A DNA stretch of 10,729 bases. It comes from Xanthobacteraceae bacterium (GTDB lineage Bacteria; Pseudomonadota; Alphaproteobacteria; Rhizobiales; Xanthobacteraceae). Below the pieces are notes generated by a model. It saw only the letters and a program-made list of their open reading frames with translations. It ran no database searches and was not told the DNA's origin. The stretch spans positions 1 to 10,729 of the forward strand of contig JASHRR010000994.1 in assembly GCA_030037185.1 (NCBI GenBank), given 5' to 3'. Positions 1 through 6,244 of this stretch are shown here, one piece after another. The first letter of the stretch is position 1. Each line of letters opens with the position of its first letter. A program made the translations under genes and the position numbers.

Positions 1-34
1 CGTTGCAAAAAGATGCGACTTGCCTGCCCGTAGT

Positions 35-128
35 GCGTCCTACGCCGCCTCGAAGCGTAGACGACATCAGCTTTGTTGGCGCTCGTACCCTTTTTTCAGC
101 GCGTCCTACGCCGCCTTGATGCGTAGAC
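35..128. repeat. Two direct copies of a 28-bp hairpin repeat
   Basis: Copy 1 lies at 35-62 and copy 2 at 101-128. They match at 26 of 28 positions. Each copy contains the inverted pair CTACGC / GCGTAG (40-45 with 55-60; 106-111 with 121-126) around a 9-nt loop. Both mismatches fall in the loop, so the 6-bp stem is preserved. Flanking GTC and GAC could extend the stem past a one-base bulge. Copy 2 is followed by ACCCC and a T-rich run, so it could also work as a plus-strand terminator for a gene to the left of the window. This looks like a small palindromic repeat of the REP/MITE kind, but the family is not recognised. Confidence 0.6.
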
Positions 129-174
129 CCCTTTTTCTTTGCTTTCTCCTTTTTTCCTTCCCCTTATTCTTTAG
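128..174 (+). other. Polypyrimidine tract
   Basis: Almost every base on the plus strand between 128 and 174 is C or T, with T runs at 132-136 and 152-157. It follows directly after the second hairpin repeat. No coding function is apparent: the reading frame at 20-223 that crosses it gives a low-complexity Phe/Leu/Ser/Pro peptide. It may be part of a terminator, or just a low-complexity spacer. Confidence 0.45.
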
Positions 175-204
175 TTGGCCTCCTTGCAGCTTCCTAACTA
201 CATT

Positions 205-250
205 ACCAAGAATTAAGACTTAATCTGAATTAATAATCACCAGAATTAAG
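205..250. promoter_or_regulatory. AT-rich operator-like region upstream of the first gene
   Basis: The composition drops sharply to AT-rich from about 205 to 310. A 13-bp perfect palindrome, ATTAAG-A-CTTAAT, lies at 212-224. The block ACCAAGAATTAAG (205-217) recurs as ACCAGAATTAAG (239-250) with one base missing, so there are two direct repeats about 34 bp apart. This arrangement, 140-180 bp before the start codon at 389, suits binding sites for a dimeric regulator or a bent upstream element. No convincing sigma-70 -35/-10 pair was found: TAGAAT at 283-288 is a possible -10, but without a good -35 at the right distance. The regulator is unknown. Confidence 0.35.
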
Positions 251-373
251 TCATTATCACGAAATAATAAAACTGACATCACTAGAATATTACAGAGTGT
301 TGCAATTCCAGCACAGACGAGCCGAGTGGAGTTCGATAAAGTTCCACCCGGGGGCGGAGTTGTGCATGTTTCT

Positions 374-380
374 AGGGAGG
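374..380 (+). promoter_or_regulatory. Ribosome binding site fixing the start at 389
   Basis: AGGGAGG lies 8 nt before the ATG at 389. The in-frame ATG at 326 has no comparable purine block, and using it would put 21 extra residues in front of a clear signal peptide. The start at 389 is therefore preferred. Confidence 0.8.
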
Positions 381-388
381 TAAATTCC

Positions 389-1750
389 ATGGGGAGGAAT
401 CTGAATTTAATGGCGGCCTGCGTCGCCAGTGCCCTTTTGGCGGCCGCCGCAACACCGTCGGTGGCAGAGGAGCAATTCTCGGCAAATACGGTCGTGCAGT
501 TGCCGGACGCTCAAGTCCTGTCGGCGTTCGATATTAGTTTTGTGAGCGCTCAGAACCGCCGCCTTGCGGTTTCCGCTTCGCGAGTGATCGGCAGCGGGGG
601 AGCCTTCGGGACGGTTCTTATCGTCGACACGGACCTCAACCGCGTCACCAAGGAACTCATGCCACCAGGGGGGTTTGTCGGCGATTGCTCTGTTCCTCCG
701 GCCAGAGACGACATTTCCGGACCGAATGGCGTGATGATCGTCGAGAAGGGGGCTAACGCCGATGTCTGGGCGGGCGACGGCCCGGTTTCCAATCCGCCTT
801 GCACGACGCTGGCTCCCACCGCGACAAGTGGCTTGGCAACGCCGAGCACCGTCAAGGTGTTCGACCTGCGCACAGGCGCATTCAAAGGGGAGGTACAGAC
901 CGGAACCGGCCTGGGCACGAAAACGCCAGGAATCCGCCGCGCCGACGAGTTATGCTACAATCCGCTTTCCGACGTGGTGTTGATCGCCAATGATGATCCG
1001 GCGGACAACTTCATTACTTTCATCGGGGAAGACAGCCTCAAGGTCATCCAGCGCATCAGTTTCGACGGCACGGACCCGAACGCCCTCAACCTCCTCGCGA
1101 ATGGCATCGAGCAGTGCGATTTCAATCCGCGGGACGGAAAGTTCTATATCAACCTCCCGAATACCGGGGCGTCAACCTTGGCGACTCCCCTCCCCGGGGT
1201 GGTCCTTAGAATTTCGGGGGAGGCTCTGTTCCACGTCGAGGCGATAGTATCCGATTTCCGAACAGGGCCGCTTAGTTCGGCCTCTATCGGTTGTGGCGGA
1301 GGGTCGGGCTTGAAGGTCGGTCCCGATCACCAAATTGGCATCGCCTGCGGCGGCGCGAACGCGCTGATCATCGACGATCGCACTGGTAACCCCGTGACTG
1401 GCGGCGTCCTTACCGGCTTGGGTGGCGCCGACGAGATGTGGTACAATTCAGGTGACAACGACTATTTCTTCGGTATCTCCACCCCCGGCGATTTGGGCGT
1501 TGCAAATGCCGGACCGCCTCCGAGCGTGGACGGGACATTCGTAAGCGCCTCCGGCTCGCACTCGGTGGCGGCCGACTCGCGCCACAACCAGGTCTACGTG
1601 CCGATCCGTGGCAACCTTGGCGCATCGACGGGCGGAACAGCAACGACCTGCGGCGCCGCGAAGGATGTTTTCGGCAACGCGGGAAGTAACAATTTCGGCT
1701 GCATCGCCATCTACACCGCTCCGAACGACAACCGCGGCGCTGGGCGCTAA
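389..1750 (+). CDS. Secreted beta-propeller-like protein of unknown function
   Basis: The product is 453 residues from the ATG at 389. Residues 1-26 form a Sec-type signal peptide (short n-region with Arg3, Ala/Leu-rich core, likely cut after PSVA before EEQ), so the protein should be periplasmic or secreted. The rest is rich in short beta-strand segments with repeated patterns that resemble propeller blades: VLIVDTDLNRVTKEL (77-90), VKVFDLRTGAFKGEV (155-169), ADELCYNPLSDVVLIAND (185-202), IEQCDFNPRDGKFYI (240-254) and ADEMWYNSGDNDYFF (347-361). It recalls YVTN/SMP-30-like propellers, but no exact family is recognised. The mature protein has eight cysteines (100, 138, 189, 243, 302, 320, 421, 438), an even number that would allow disulfides. 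The gene stands alone, convergent with another secreted propeller gene at 2082-3689. No catalytic motif is recognised. Confidence 0.8.
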   Translation: MGRNLNLMAACVASALLAAAATPSVAEEQFSANTVVQLPDAQVLSAFDISFVSAQNRRLAVSASRVIGSGGAFGTVLIVDTDLNRVTKELMPPGGFVGDCSVPPARDDISGPNGVMIVEKGANADVWAGDGPVSNPPCTTLAPTATSGLATPSTVKVFDLRTGAFKGEVQTGTGLGTKTPGIRRADELCYNPLSDVVLIANDDPADNFITFIGEDSLKVIQRISFDGTDPNALNLLANGIEQCDFNPRDGKFYINLPNTGASTLATPLPGVVLRISGEALFHVEAIVSDFRTGPLSSASIGCGGGSGLKVGPDHQIGIACGGANALIIDDRTGNPVTGGVLTGLGGADEMWYNSGDNDYFFGISTPGDLGVANAGPPPSVDGTFVSASGSHSVAADSRHNQVYVPIRGNLGASTGGTATTCGAAKDVFGNAGSNNFGCIAIYTAPNDNRGAGR

Positions 1751-1809
1751 CGTTAAAAAGCCGCAGACAAGGGAGTGAGGCCCTGCATCGGCTCATCCAA
1801 CATTGCGTC

Positions 1810-1836
1810 GTGCGGAATTAGCCAAAGGATCCGCAC
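1810..1836. other. Stem-loop before the terminator
   Basis: GTGCGGA (1810-1816) is the inverse of TCCGCAC (1830-1836), with a 13-nt loop. It lies about 60 nt past the stop codon of the propeller gene ending at 1750, just before a stronger hairpin. It may stabilise the 3' end of the transcript. Confidence 0.35.
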
Positions 1837-1852
1837 GATTGTTGGTATTACG

Positions 1853-1879
1853 GAGGCCGGGCCAATCCCGGCCTCTTTC
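1853..1879 (+). terminator. Stem-loop terminator after the first gene
   Basis: GAGGCCGGG (1853-1861) pairs perfectly with CCCGGCCTC (1867-1875) around the loop CCAAT, and TTT follows. A 9-bp GC-rich stem followed by a short T run fits an intrinsic terminator for the gene ending at 1750, about 100 nt upstream. No T run follows it on the minus strand, so it would not serve the convergent gene well. Confidence 0.6.
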
Positions 1880-2081
1880 GCCATTCTCCCCCGACGTCGC
1901 GCGCTGGCGCCGGTCGAGGCTAGGTCGCGTGCATCGTTGACGGCAATCAGCGGCTCGGCAACAGCACCCTCATCATAGAGCGCCTGAACAAGGCGCGCGG
2001 CGTCGATTCCGATGCCTTGGCCTTCGGTCCCTTGCGGGGATCGGGTGTGTCTACGACCTCATAGGGTATCCCGGTCTTGAG

Positions 2082-3689
2082 TCATAACCTACTCTCACCA
2101 GCCGGTTCGCTTAAGTAAAAATAGCCGATTTTGTTGTTGACAGAGCTCGCGTACCACATGCGGCCCTGCTTATCGAGGAAGAACTCCCGCATTGAAATTT
2201 CCGAATGCGGATAGGGATATTCCGTCACCTCGCCGCTGCGCGGATCAAGCCGGCCGAGCGTGTCCTGCTCGTGCGAAGAGTACCAGATCATGTGATTGGG
2301 ATCGATCCCGATCGCGTAGGGGCTCGGCTCCGGCCCCGGCAGCGGATATTCCTTGAAGGTCTCGGTTTTGGGATCGAAGCGGCCGATTTTGCCGCCGCGC
2401 CGCTCGGTGAACCAGATGGTGCCATCGGCATCGACCTGCAGGCGCTGAGGCTTACCCTTAGTGGGCGGATAGAATTTTGACAGCACGCCATCCTTAGACA
2501 CCCGCGCGATCGGTCCGCCCTCCACGAAGGAAGTGAACCACTGGTCCCCGTTCTGCCCCACCTCGTTGCCGTAGGTGCCTCCGAGATCGTAATGCTCGAA
2601 CCGCTCGTATTTCGGATCAAACATCGAGATCGCGGGCCCGCCGCTCGCCCAAACCCGCCCGGCCGCATCGACCCGGATCGTATGCGCGGTGGTGCGTCGC
2701 CCGTCTGGCAGCGGCGTGTTCTGAAATTCCGTCACCTTCCCGGTGCTCGGATCAAGATGCCCGATGCGCCCCACCGCAAGTTCGGTGAACCAGACCGTCC
2801 CGTCGGGAGCCGGGATCACCGAATGAATGCCGGTTGCGGCAAGCTTGGGGAACGGCAGCGGAAACGGAGTCTGCTCGCCGGTTCCTGGATCGAGCCGCAC
2901 CACTCCGTTGCCGCGTCCGTAATAGGGAATCCAGAGCTTGCCGTCCTTGTCCTCAACCGCGCTCCACGGGCCCATGCCATTGTCGGCCACAAACTCGTAC
3001 TCGACATAGACGATGTTCGTCGCGACCGCGCTCACTGGCCGCATCAGTGACTTGTACTGCGGCAGCTCCTCTGGGGAGGCAAGCTTGGGCGAAGCTTTGC
3101 CGAACAATGTGTTGAGATAAGAGGCGAAGTCCTCGACCGTGGCATCACTCAGGTGGCGGCCTTCGAGCATCGTATCGCTCATGTAGCGCACGCGCGTACG
3201 CCAGCCGTCGAGATCGAGCGATTGCGTCGCCATCCGCTTCTGAAAAGAGTGGCAGGACTGAAAACAGGTGGTAAAGAACGAGTCCTTATAGCTCAGGTCG
3301 TGGTCCTTTGTCTTCGGCAGGAGCTGCCGGCCCTGATAGGTTGACAGGTCGCTCCAGCGCACCGGCGTCTTCTGCAGCGCAAAGTCGAGCGAAGCCGTCG
3401 CATCGACGGCAAGCGCAACGCTCCCGCGCGGCTCGCTCGTGTACCCGATCGCCTCGGTGCGAACCGTGTACGACGCGCCTGGCAGATTGGTGATGCGATA
3501 GCGCCCCTGCGCATCCGAGAGCACGTTCACCGTCATCCGGCTCTGCGGATTCTCGGCCGCCACGAAGGCGCCCATGAAAGGCTTGCCGTCCGGCCCGGTG
3601 ATGGTGCCGCCGATCGAGGCGCCGAGGGCGGCTGCACTCGTGAGCGCCGTCAGCGCCAGCGCTGGCAAAATTTCACGTGCAATGCGCAT
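2082..3689 (-). CDS. Secreted Vgb-like propeller with cytochrome-c-like domain
   Basis: The product is 535 residues from the ATG at 3689, chosen because AGGAGA lies 6 nt upstream and a signal peptide follows at once (1-24, ending AALGA). Residues 26-105 match a carboxypeptidase-regulatory-like beta-sandwich (GGTITGPDGKPFMGAFV, then GRYRITNLPGASYTVR). Residues 138-195 look like a compact cytochrome-c-type domain with CFQSCH at 142-147, a CX3CH motif in place of the usual CXXCH, and Met170 or Met174 as possible axial ligands. Residues 230-525 hold seven Vgb/virginiamycin-B-lyase-like blades with the signature (L/I/V/M)W(F/I/Y) followed by a G+(I/L)GRLDP turn: KLWIPYY (251), TVWFTE (298), RVWASG (345), DQWFTS (382), TIWFTE (425), MIWYSS (467) and MWYASS (511). 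It is likely a periplasmic redox or binding protein. Lyase activity on streptogramin is not implied by the fold. The gene is transcribed alone, convergent with the gene at 389-1750. Confidence 0.85.
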   Translation of the reverse strand: MRIAREILPALALTALTSAAALGASIGGTITGPDGKPFMGAFVAAENPQSRMTVNVLSDAQGRYRITNLPGASYTVRTEAIGYTSEPRGSVALAVDATASLDFALQKTPVRWSDLSTYQGRQLLPKTKDHDLSYKDSFFTTCFQSCHSFQKRMATQSLDLDGWRTRVRYMSDTMLEGRHLSDATVEDFASYLNTLFGKASPKLASPEELPQYKSLMRPVSAVATNIVYVEYEFVADNGMGPWSAVEDKDGKLWIPYYGRGNGVVRLDPGTGEQTPFPLPFPKLAATGIHSVIPAPDGTVWFTELAVGRIGHLDPSTGKVTEFQNTPLPDGRRTTAHTIRVDAAGRVWASGGPAISMFDPKYERFEHYDLGGTYGNEVGQNGDQWFTSFVEGGPIARVSKDGVLSKFYPPTKGKPQRLQVDADGTIWFTERRGGKIGRFDPKTETFKEYPLPGPEPSPYAIGIDPNHMIWYSSHEQDTLGRLDPRSGEVTEYPYPHSEISMREFFLDKQGRMWYASSVNNKIGYFYLSEPAGESRL

Positions 3690-3695
3690 CCAAAT

Positions 3696-3701
3696 TCTCC
3701 T
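3696..3701 (-). promoter_or_regulatory. Ribosome binding site fixing the start at 3689
   Basis: Read on the minus strand, AGGAGA lies 6 nt before the ATG at 3689. The frame continues open upstream to 3860, but that part has no signal peptide and no domain match, so the start at 3689 is the better choice. Confidence 0.8.
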
Positions 3702-4409
3702 GTGAGTCTCGCGATTTGGGCCTTGTAACGAGATCCTCTGGAGGCAAAGCTGCCCCGCCTCCAAGGCATTCTCCCGACTGCGGGCACCGGCGCGGGCCAC
3801 TGGGTGAGATGGTAAATCGTTGTCGATAATGTCGCGTACTGAAACCCAGCACGTCTCCAACGTATTGATCTTCCTGCCCGTCGTGGACTGACCGCCTCCC
3901 GCACGATGCTAAGCTCGGCGCCCGGGAGGCGGTCGAGACCGCCGGGAGATTTTTTGGATCCACTGCTCACACCGTGCCCTCCCGGGGCATTATGGCCATG
4001 GTTCATAGGGAGGGAAAGATGCTGGTTCCGTAGTTCCGGCGCCGGACCCGCCGACGCGGTCGCACTGATCGGGATTCGTGGCCGGGGGAGCAGTCGTCGA
4101 GCCAGCCCTGTGGGCCGCTCGACGTTCCGTTCCGGTGCAAAATTCGGGCGTTGTAGCGGCCAGAACCCACCGCAAAGCGGAAATCTGCAGCCACAACGCG
4201 TTGGATCCGGGCTGCCCTGAGCCACCGTGTTCGCGGGCTGATGCTATGTCAGGTCGCAGTTTGAACCTGATTGCCCGAGACGATCAGTCACCGCTGCCAG
4301 GATCGAATTGCGCCCTCCTGCAAAACACCAGCCTGCTCGCGGAACGGTGGAGATGCCCCCCTTTTCGCTGTTTTCGTTGCGTGCGAACCCGGCAACGAAT
4401 GGACCTGCC
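3702..4409. other. Gene-free region upstream of the Vgb-like gene
   Basis: About 700 bases in which no reading frame on either strand gives a recognisable protein or has a supported start. A 6-bp hairpin, GGCGGT CGAG ACCGCC, lies at 3928-3943, with a run of six T at 3950-3955. The six-base gap between stem and T run makes it a poor intrinsic terminator. Near 4008-4019 AGGGAGGG precedes an ATG on the plus strand, but the frame stops after four codons. The promoter of the Vgb-like gene should lie in the part near 3700-3860; no consensus pair was identified. Confidence 0.5.
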
Positions 4410-4436
4410 GGATGCGGCGGGCACGCCGCCGCATCC
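4410..4436 (-). other. Strong stem-loop just after the DUF1236 gene
   Basis: GGATGCGGCGG (4410-4420) pairs perfectly over 11 bp with CCGCCGCATCC (4426-4436) around a 5-nt loop. On the minus strand it begins 19 nt after the stop codon of the DUF1236 gene. No T run follows, so it is not a classical intrinsic terminator. It could be a 3'-end stabilising hairpin or part of a factor-dependent terminator. Confidence 0.55.
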
Positions 4437-4455
4437 GTCGCCAACTACGCTGCTC

Positions 4456-4809
4456 CTACCTGGCGCTGCCCGTCGTGCTGGGCGGCATGATAATGTCAGC
4501 CACTTGCCGGTCCTTGGGGTTGATCAGCAAAACTTCGTTGTTCGCCAGCTTGGTGTATTCGTAGTCCCTGGCCGCCGAAACCTGATTGGTAGCGCTGCTC
4601 GGCAACTGGTGCATTGAGAGCGATTGCGGGAGCTTTCCGCCGAGCCTGGCTTGGAATCCCGAAGGTGCGGTTTGGCCCTTTTCACTCGCGACGCTGTGGA
4701 AAATGGTTTGCTTCTGCGCAGAGGTCAGATTGAGCTGAGCCGCTCCGGCCAGACCAACGCTTCCCATCAGCGCCGCAGTGAGCGCCGTGCCATAAAGAAT
4801 TGTTCGCAT
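4456..4809 (-). CDS. DUF1236 small secreted protein
   Basis: The product is 117 residues. The start at 4809 has AGGAGA 6 nt upstream (4816-4821 on the minus strand). Residues 1-23 are a Sec signal peptide ending in AGA before AQLNLT, so it should be exported to the periplasm. The mature part fits DUF1236, a family found mainly in Hyphomicrobiales: an early LTSAQKQTIFHSV helix (about 28-40), a middle GGKLPQSLSMHQLP stretch, and the C-terminal core with DYEYTKLANNEVLLINPKDR (82-101) followed by QVADII. The function of the family is unknown. The gene lies downstream of and in the same direction as the Crp/Fnr gene, with a 153-nt gap that holds an FNR-like site, so it probably has its own promoter. 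Confidence 0.8.
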   Translation of the reverse strand: MRTILYGTALTAALMGSVGLAGAAQLNLTSAQKQTIFHSVASEKGQTAPSGFQARLGGKLPQSLSMHQLPSSATNQVSAARDYEYTKLANNEVLLINPKDRQVADIIMPPSTTGSAR

Positions 4810-4815
4810 TGTATG

Positions 4816-4821
4816 TCTCCT
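4816..4821 (-). promoter_or_regulatory. Ribosome binding site of the DUF1236 gene
   Basis: AGGAGA on the minus strand, 6 nt before the ATG at 4809. It supports the chosen start. Confidence 0.75.
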
Positions 4822-4907
4822 GATTTCGCTTTACCGCCGGCCGCTGATGCAGCCGGTTGGAATTGGTTCTTGCGCGCTCAAGAGAATTGACGCCTCCTCC
4901 TCGATTA

Positions 4908-4924
4908 TTGATCTGGGTTAACCC
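4908..4924 (-). promoter_or_regulatory. FNR/FixK-like site overlapping a GGGTTAACCC palindrome
   Basis: TTGAT-CTGG-GTTAA (4908-4921) matches the FNR/FixK consensus TTGAT-N4-ATCAA at 8 of 10 fixed positions: the left half is perfect and the right half has two changes. It overlaps the perfect 10-bp palindrome GGGTTAACCC (4915-4924), and a second GTTAAC occurs at 4962-4967. The site sits about 100-110 bp upstream of the DUF1236 start, which would place it near -40 if the leader is about 60 nt long. The Crp/Fnr gene next door is an obvious candidate regulator, but this is inference. Confidence 0.35.
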
Positions 4925-4962
4925 TCCGATCCTTCAGTTGAGGTGCGAGCCGCCTGAGTTAG

Positions 4963-5826
4963 TTAACTGCGCGACGAGCGCGCGACGGGGTACCTTGCCG
5001 GCTTCGCCGCAGCCATCTCGGTCCGCAAAGAACGAGCAGTTTCGCCCAGGTATGAATTATCGAAATCGGCAAGCAAGGATAACGCGTCGAAGTCCAGGAT
5101 GGTGACGCATTTGTTGCTCATCTTTATGAGACCGTCCTCGCGCAACGAGCGCAGCGTCCGATTAACGTGGACCGTGGTGAGACCGAGCGCATCGCCGATG
5201 AGTTCCTGCGTCAGCGGCATGTTGAACGACATGCCTTCGGTCCGACCGGTTGTCTTCAGCCGTACGAATAATTCCAGCATCAAATGGCTTACACGTTCGC
5301 ACGCCGAGCGGCGCGCCGCATCGATGAGATGCTCTCCGACGATTGCCGCCTCGCATACCGCAGACCAAAACAGTGCCTTTGCCAATGGCAGATTGCGTTC
5401 GAATACGCTGTCGACGGCTTCCAGCGGGATCGCGGAAACTGATGCATCGGTCGCGGTTGCAATCGAGTATAGAGAAGCTTTGAAGAAACATGCCTGCAGC
5501 CCGAAGATCTGCCCCGGCAGGATGAAATCAACGATCTGCCGATCGCCATTATGAAGAATTTTGTATCGAAACAGCCATCCGTTGTGATTGATAAAAAACG
5601 TGCGACACGGCCGCCCCGCCACCACGAGGTCCTTGTTCTTGTAAATCTGCCGAAGCTCGCCCCCAAGGCTCTGGTCCGGATAGAGATCGCGCCAGAGCGT
5701 TCTCTGTACCCAAGGCGACGAGAGGGACGGAGCAGCAGTTTCTCCGGCGATCCGGACGACGCCGCCACTGCTTGTTGAAGCGCCTGCGCCATTGACACAT
5801 GATTGGAAAGGAGAGCGATTTCGCAT
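4963..5826 (-). CDS. Crp/Fnr family transcriptional regulator
   Basis: The product is 287 residues. Residues about 58-150 form a cyclic-nucleotide-binding-type beta-roll, with VVAGRPCRTFFINHNGWLFR (68-87) and QIVDFILPGQIFGLQACFF (97-115). A dimerisation helix follows at about 146-190, then a Crp-type winged helix-turn-helix, LTQELIGDALGLTTVHVNRT (205-224), continuing to REDGLIKM. The Cys-X2-Cys type cluster that binds an iron-sulfur centre in FNR is absent, so it is not an oxygen-sensing FNR of that class; the effector is unknown. The start at 5826 is the only in-frame ATG before the domain, but it has only a weak GGGGT upstream, and the first 55 residues are low in conserved features, so the true start could be different. 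It may control the DUF1236 gene downstream. Confidence 0.85.
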   Translation of the reverse strand: MRNRSPFQSCVNGAGASTSSGGVVRIAGETAAPSLSSPWVQRTLWRDLYPDQSLGGELRQIYKNKDLVVAGRPCRTFFINHNGWLFRYKILHNGDRQIVDFILPGQIFGLQACFFKASLYSIATATDASVSAIPLEAVDSVFERNLPLAKALFWSAVCEAAIVGEHLIDAARRSACERVSHLMLELFVRLKTTGRTEGMSFNMPLTQELIGDALGLTTVHVNRTLRSLREDGLIKMSNKCVTILDFDALSLLADFDNSYLGETARSLRTEMAAAKPARYPVARSSRS

Positions 5827-6244
5827 TTAGCTTACCCCACTTCAGGACGTGGCGGCGCTCGAATTGCGACGCACCCTCCGATGCAACCGCGTGTTTGGCG
5901 TCATCGGAGTTAGCGGCTGTCAATTCGCAGCGGTTTCCATCCATTAGGATGGAGACGAAATTACCGCACCAAGCCGGGCAAAAATGTCGCAGCCGCTCTG
6001 CGCGCGGGAGCGCGAGGAAAGTCTGGTGTGCACCCCCCGGCCACCATAACAACGCGTTCGCGAATGGCGGCCGCACAAAGGGCTGCTTGGCGCGTCGATC
6101 ACTACTTTGGGCTGGCGACGGACGACACCAAGATCACCTCGGTGATCGCGCGCTCGCGAAAAAAAAGTTGGACCTCGCCGCGAAATGCTGTGAACCCCGC
6201 GCGACTCGCGTCCAGAACGGCACTGCTTTCGTGTATCTGCGCGC
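5827..6244. other. Gene-free region between the Crp/Fnr and DUF1501 genes
   Basis: No supported gene. A 7-bp hairpin with an ATTA tetraloop (TCCATCC / GGATGGA) lies at 5936-5953. On the minus strand an exact TTGACA sits at 5918-5923, about 90 nt before the Crp/Fnr start, but the -10 expected 17 bp on is poor. GATCACC-TC-GGTGATC (6132-6147) is a 7-bp inverted repeat about 100 nt after the DUF1501 stop, and a run of eight A follows on the plus strand at 6159-6166. For the minus-strand transcript that T run would come before the hairpin, so it does not make a standard terminator. Confidence 0.5.

Larger units (their letters stand above)
1753..2060 (-). pseudogene. Possible old gene remnant between convergent genes
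   Basis: On the minus strand a frame stays open for about 100 codons, from a TGA near 2060 to a TAA at 1753-1755, without an ATG near its start. It contains protein-like segments such as DAARLVQALYDEGAVAEPL and AKEAGIGPASV; the second recalls the helix-turn-helix at the end of some serine resolvases. A second minus-strand frame just upstream reads LKTGIPYEVVDTPDPRKGPK and then runs out of frame. Two adjacent protein-like frames without a start suggest a frameshifted, truncated remnant. The reading is weak: the terminator hairpin sits inside it, and an open frame of this length can occur by chance at high GC. Confidence 0.2.

Noticed and set aside
20..223. Small plus-strand frame across the hairpin repeats
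   Set aside because: The peptide is low-complexity, the frame is made by the repeat and the pyrimidine tract, and there is no ribosome binding site.
326..388. Upstream ATG for the first propeller gene
   Set aside because: No ribosome binding site, and it would hide the signal peptide behind 21 residues; the ATG at 389 has AGGGAGG at the right distance.
3928..3955. Hairpin followed by six T residues as a terminator
   Set aside because: The six-base purine-rich gap between stem and T run, and the lack of a plus-strand gene upstream, make it unconvincing.
4078..4617. Plus-strand open frame of 179 codons
   Set aside because: It overlaps the DUF1236 gene on the other strand and its product has no family character.
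6132..6166. Inverted repeat and run of eight A as the DUF1501 terminator
   Set aside because: On the minus strand the T run would be transcribed before the hairpin, the wrong order, and it is about 80-100 nt past the stop.
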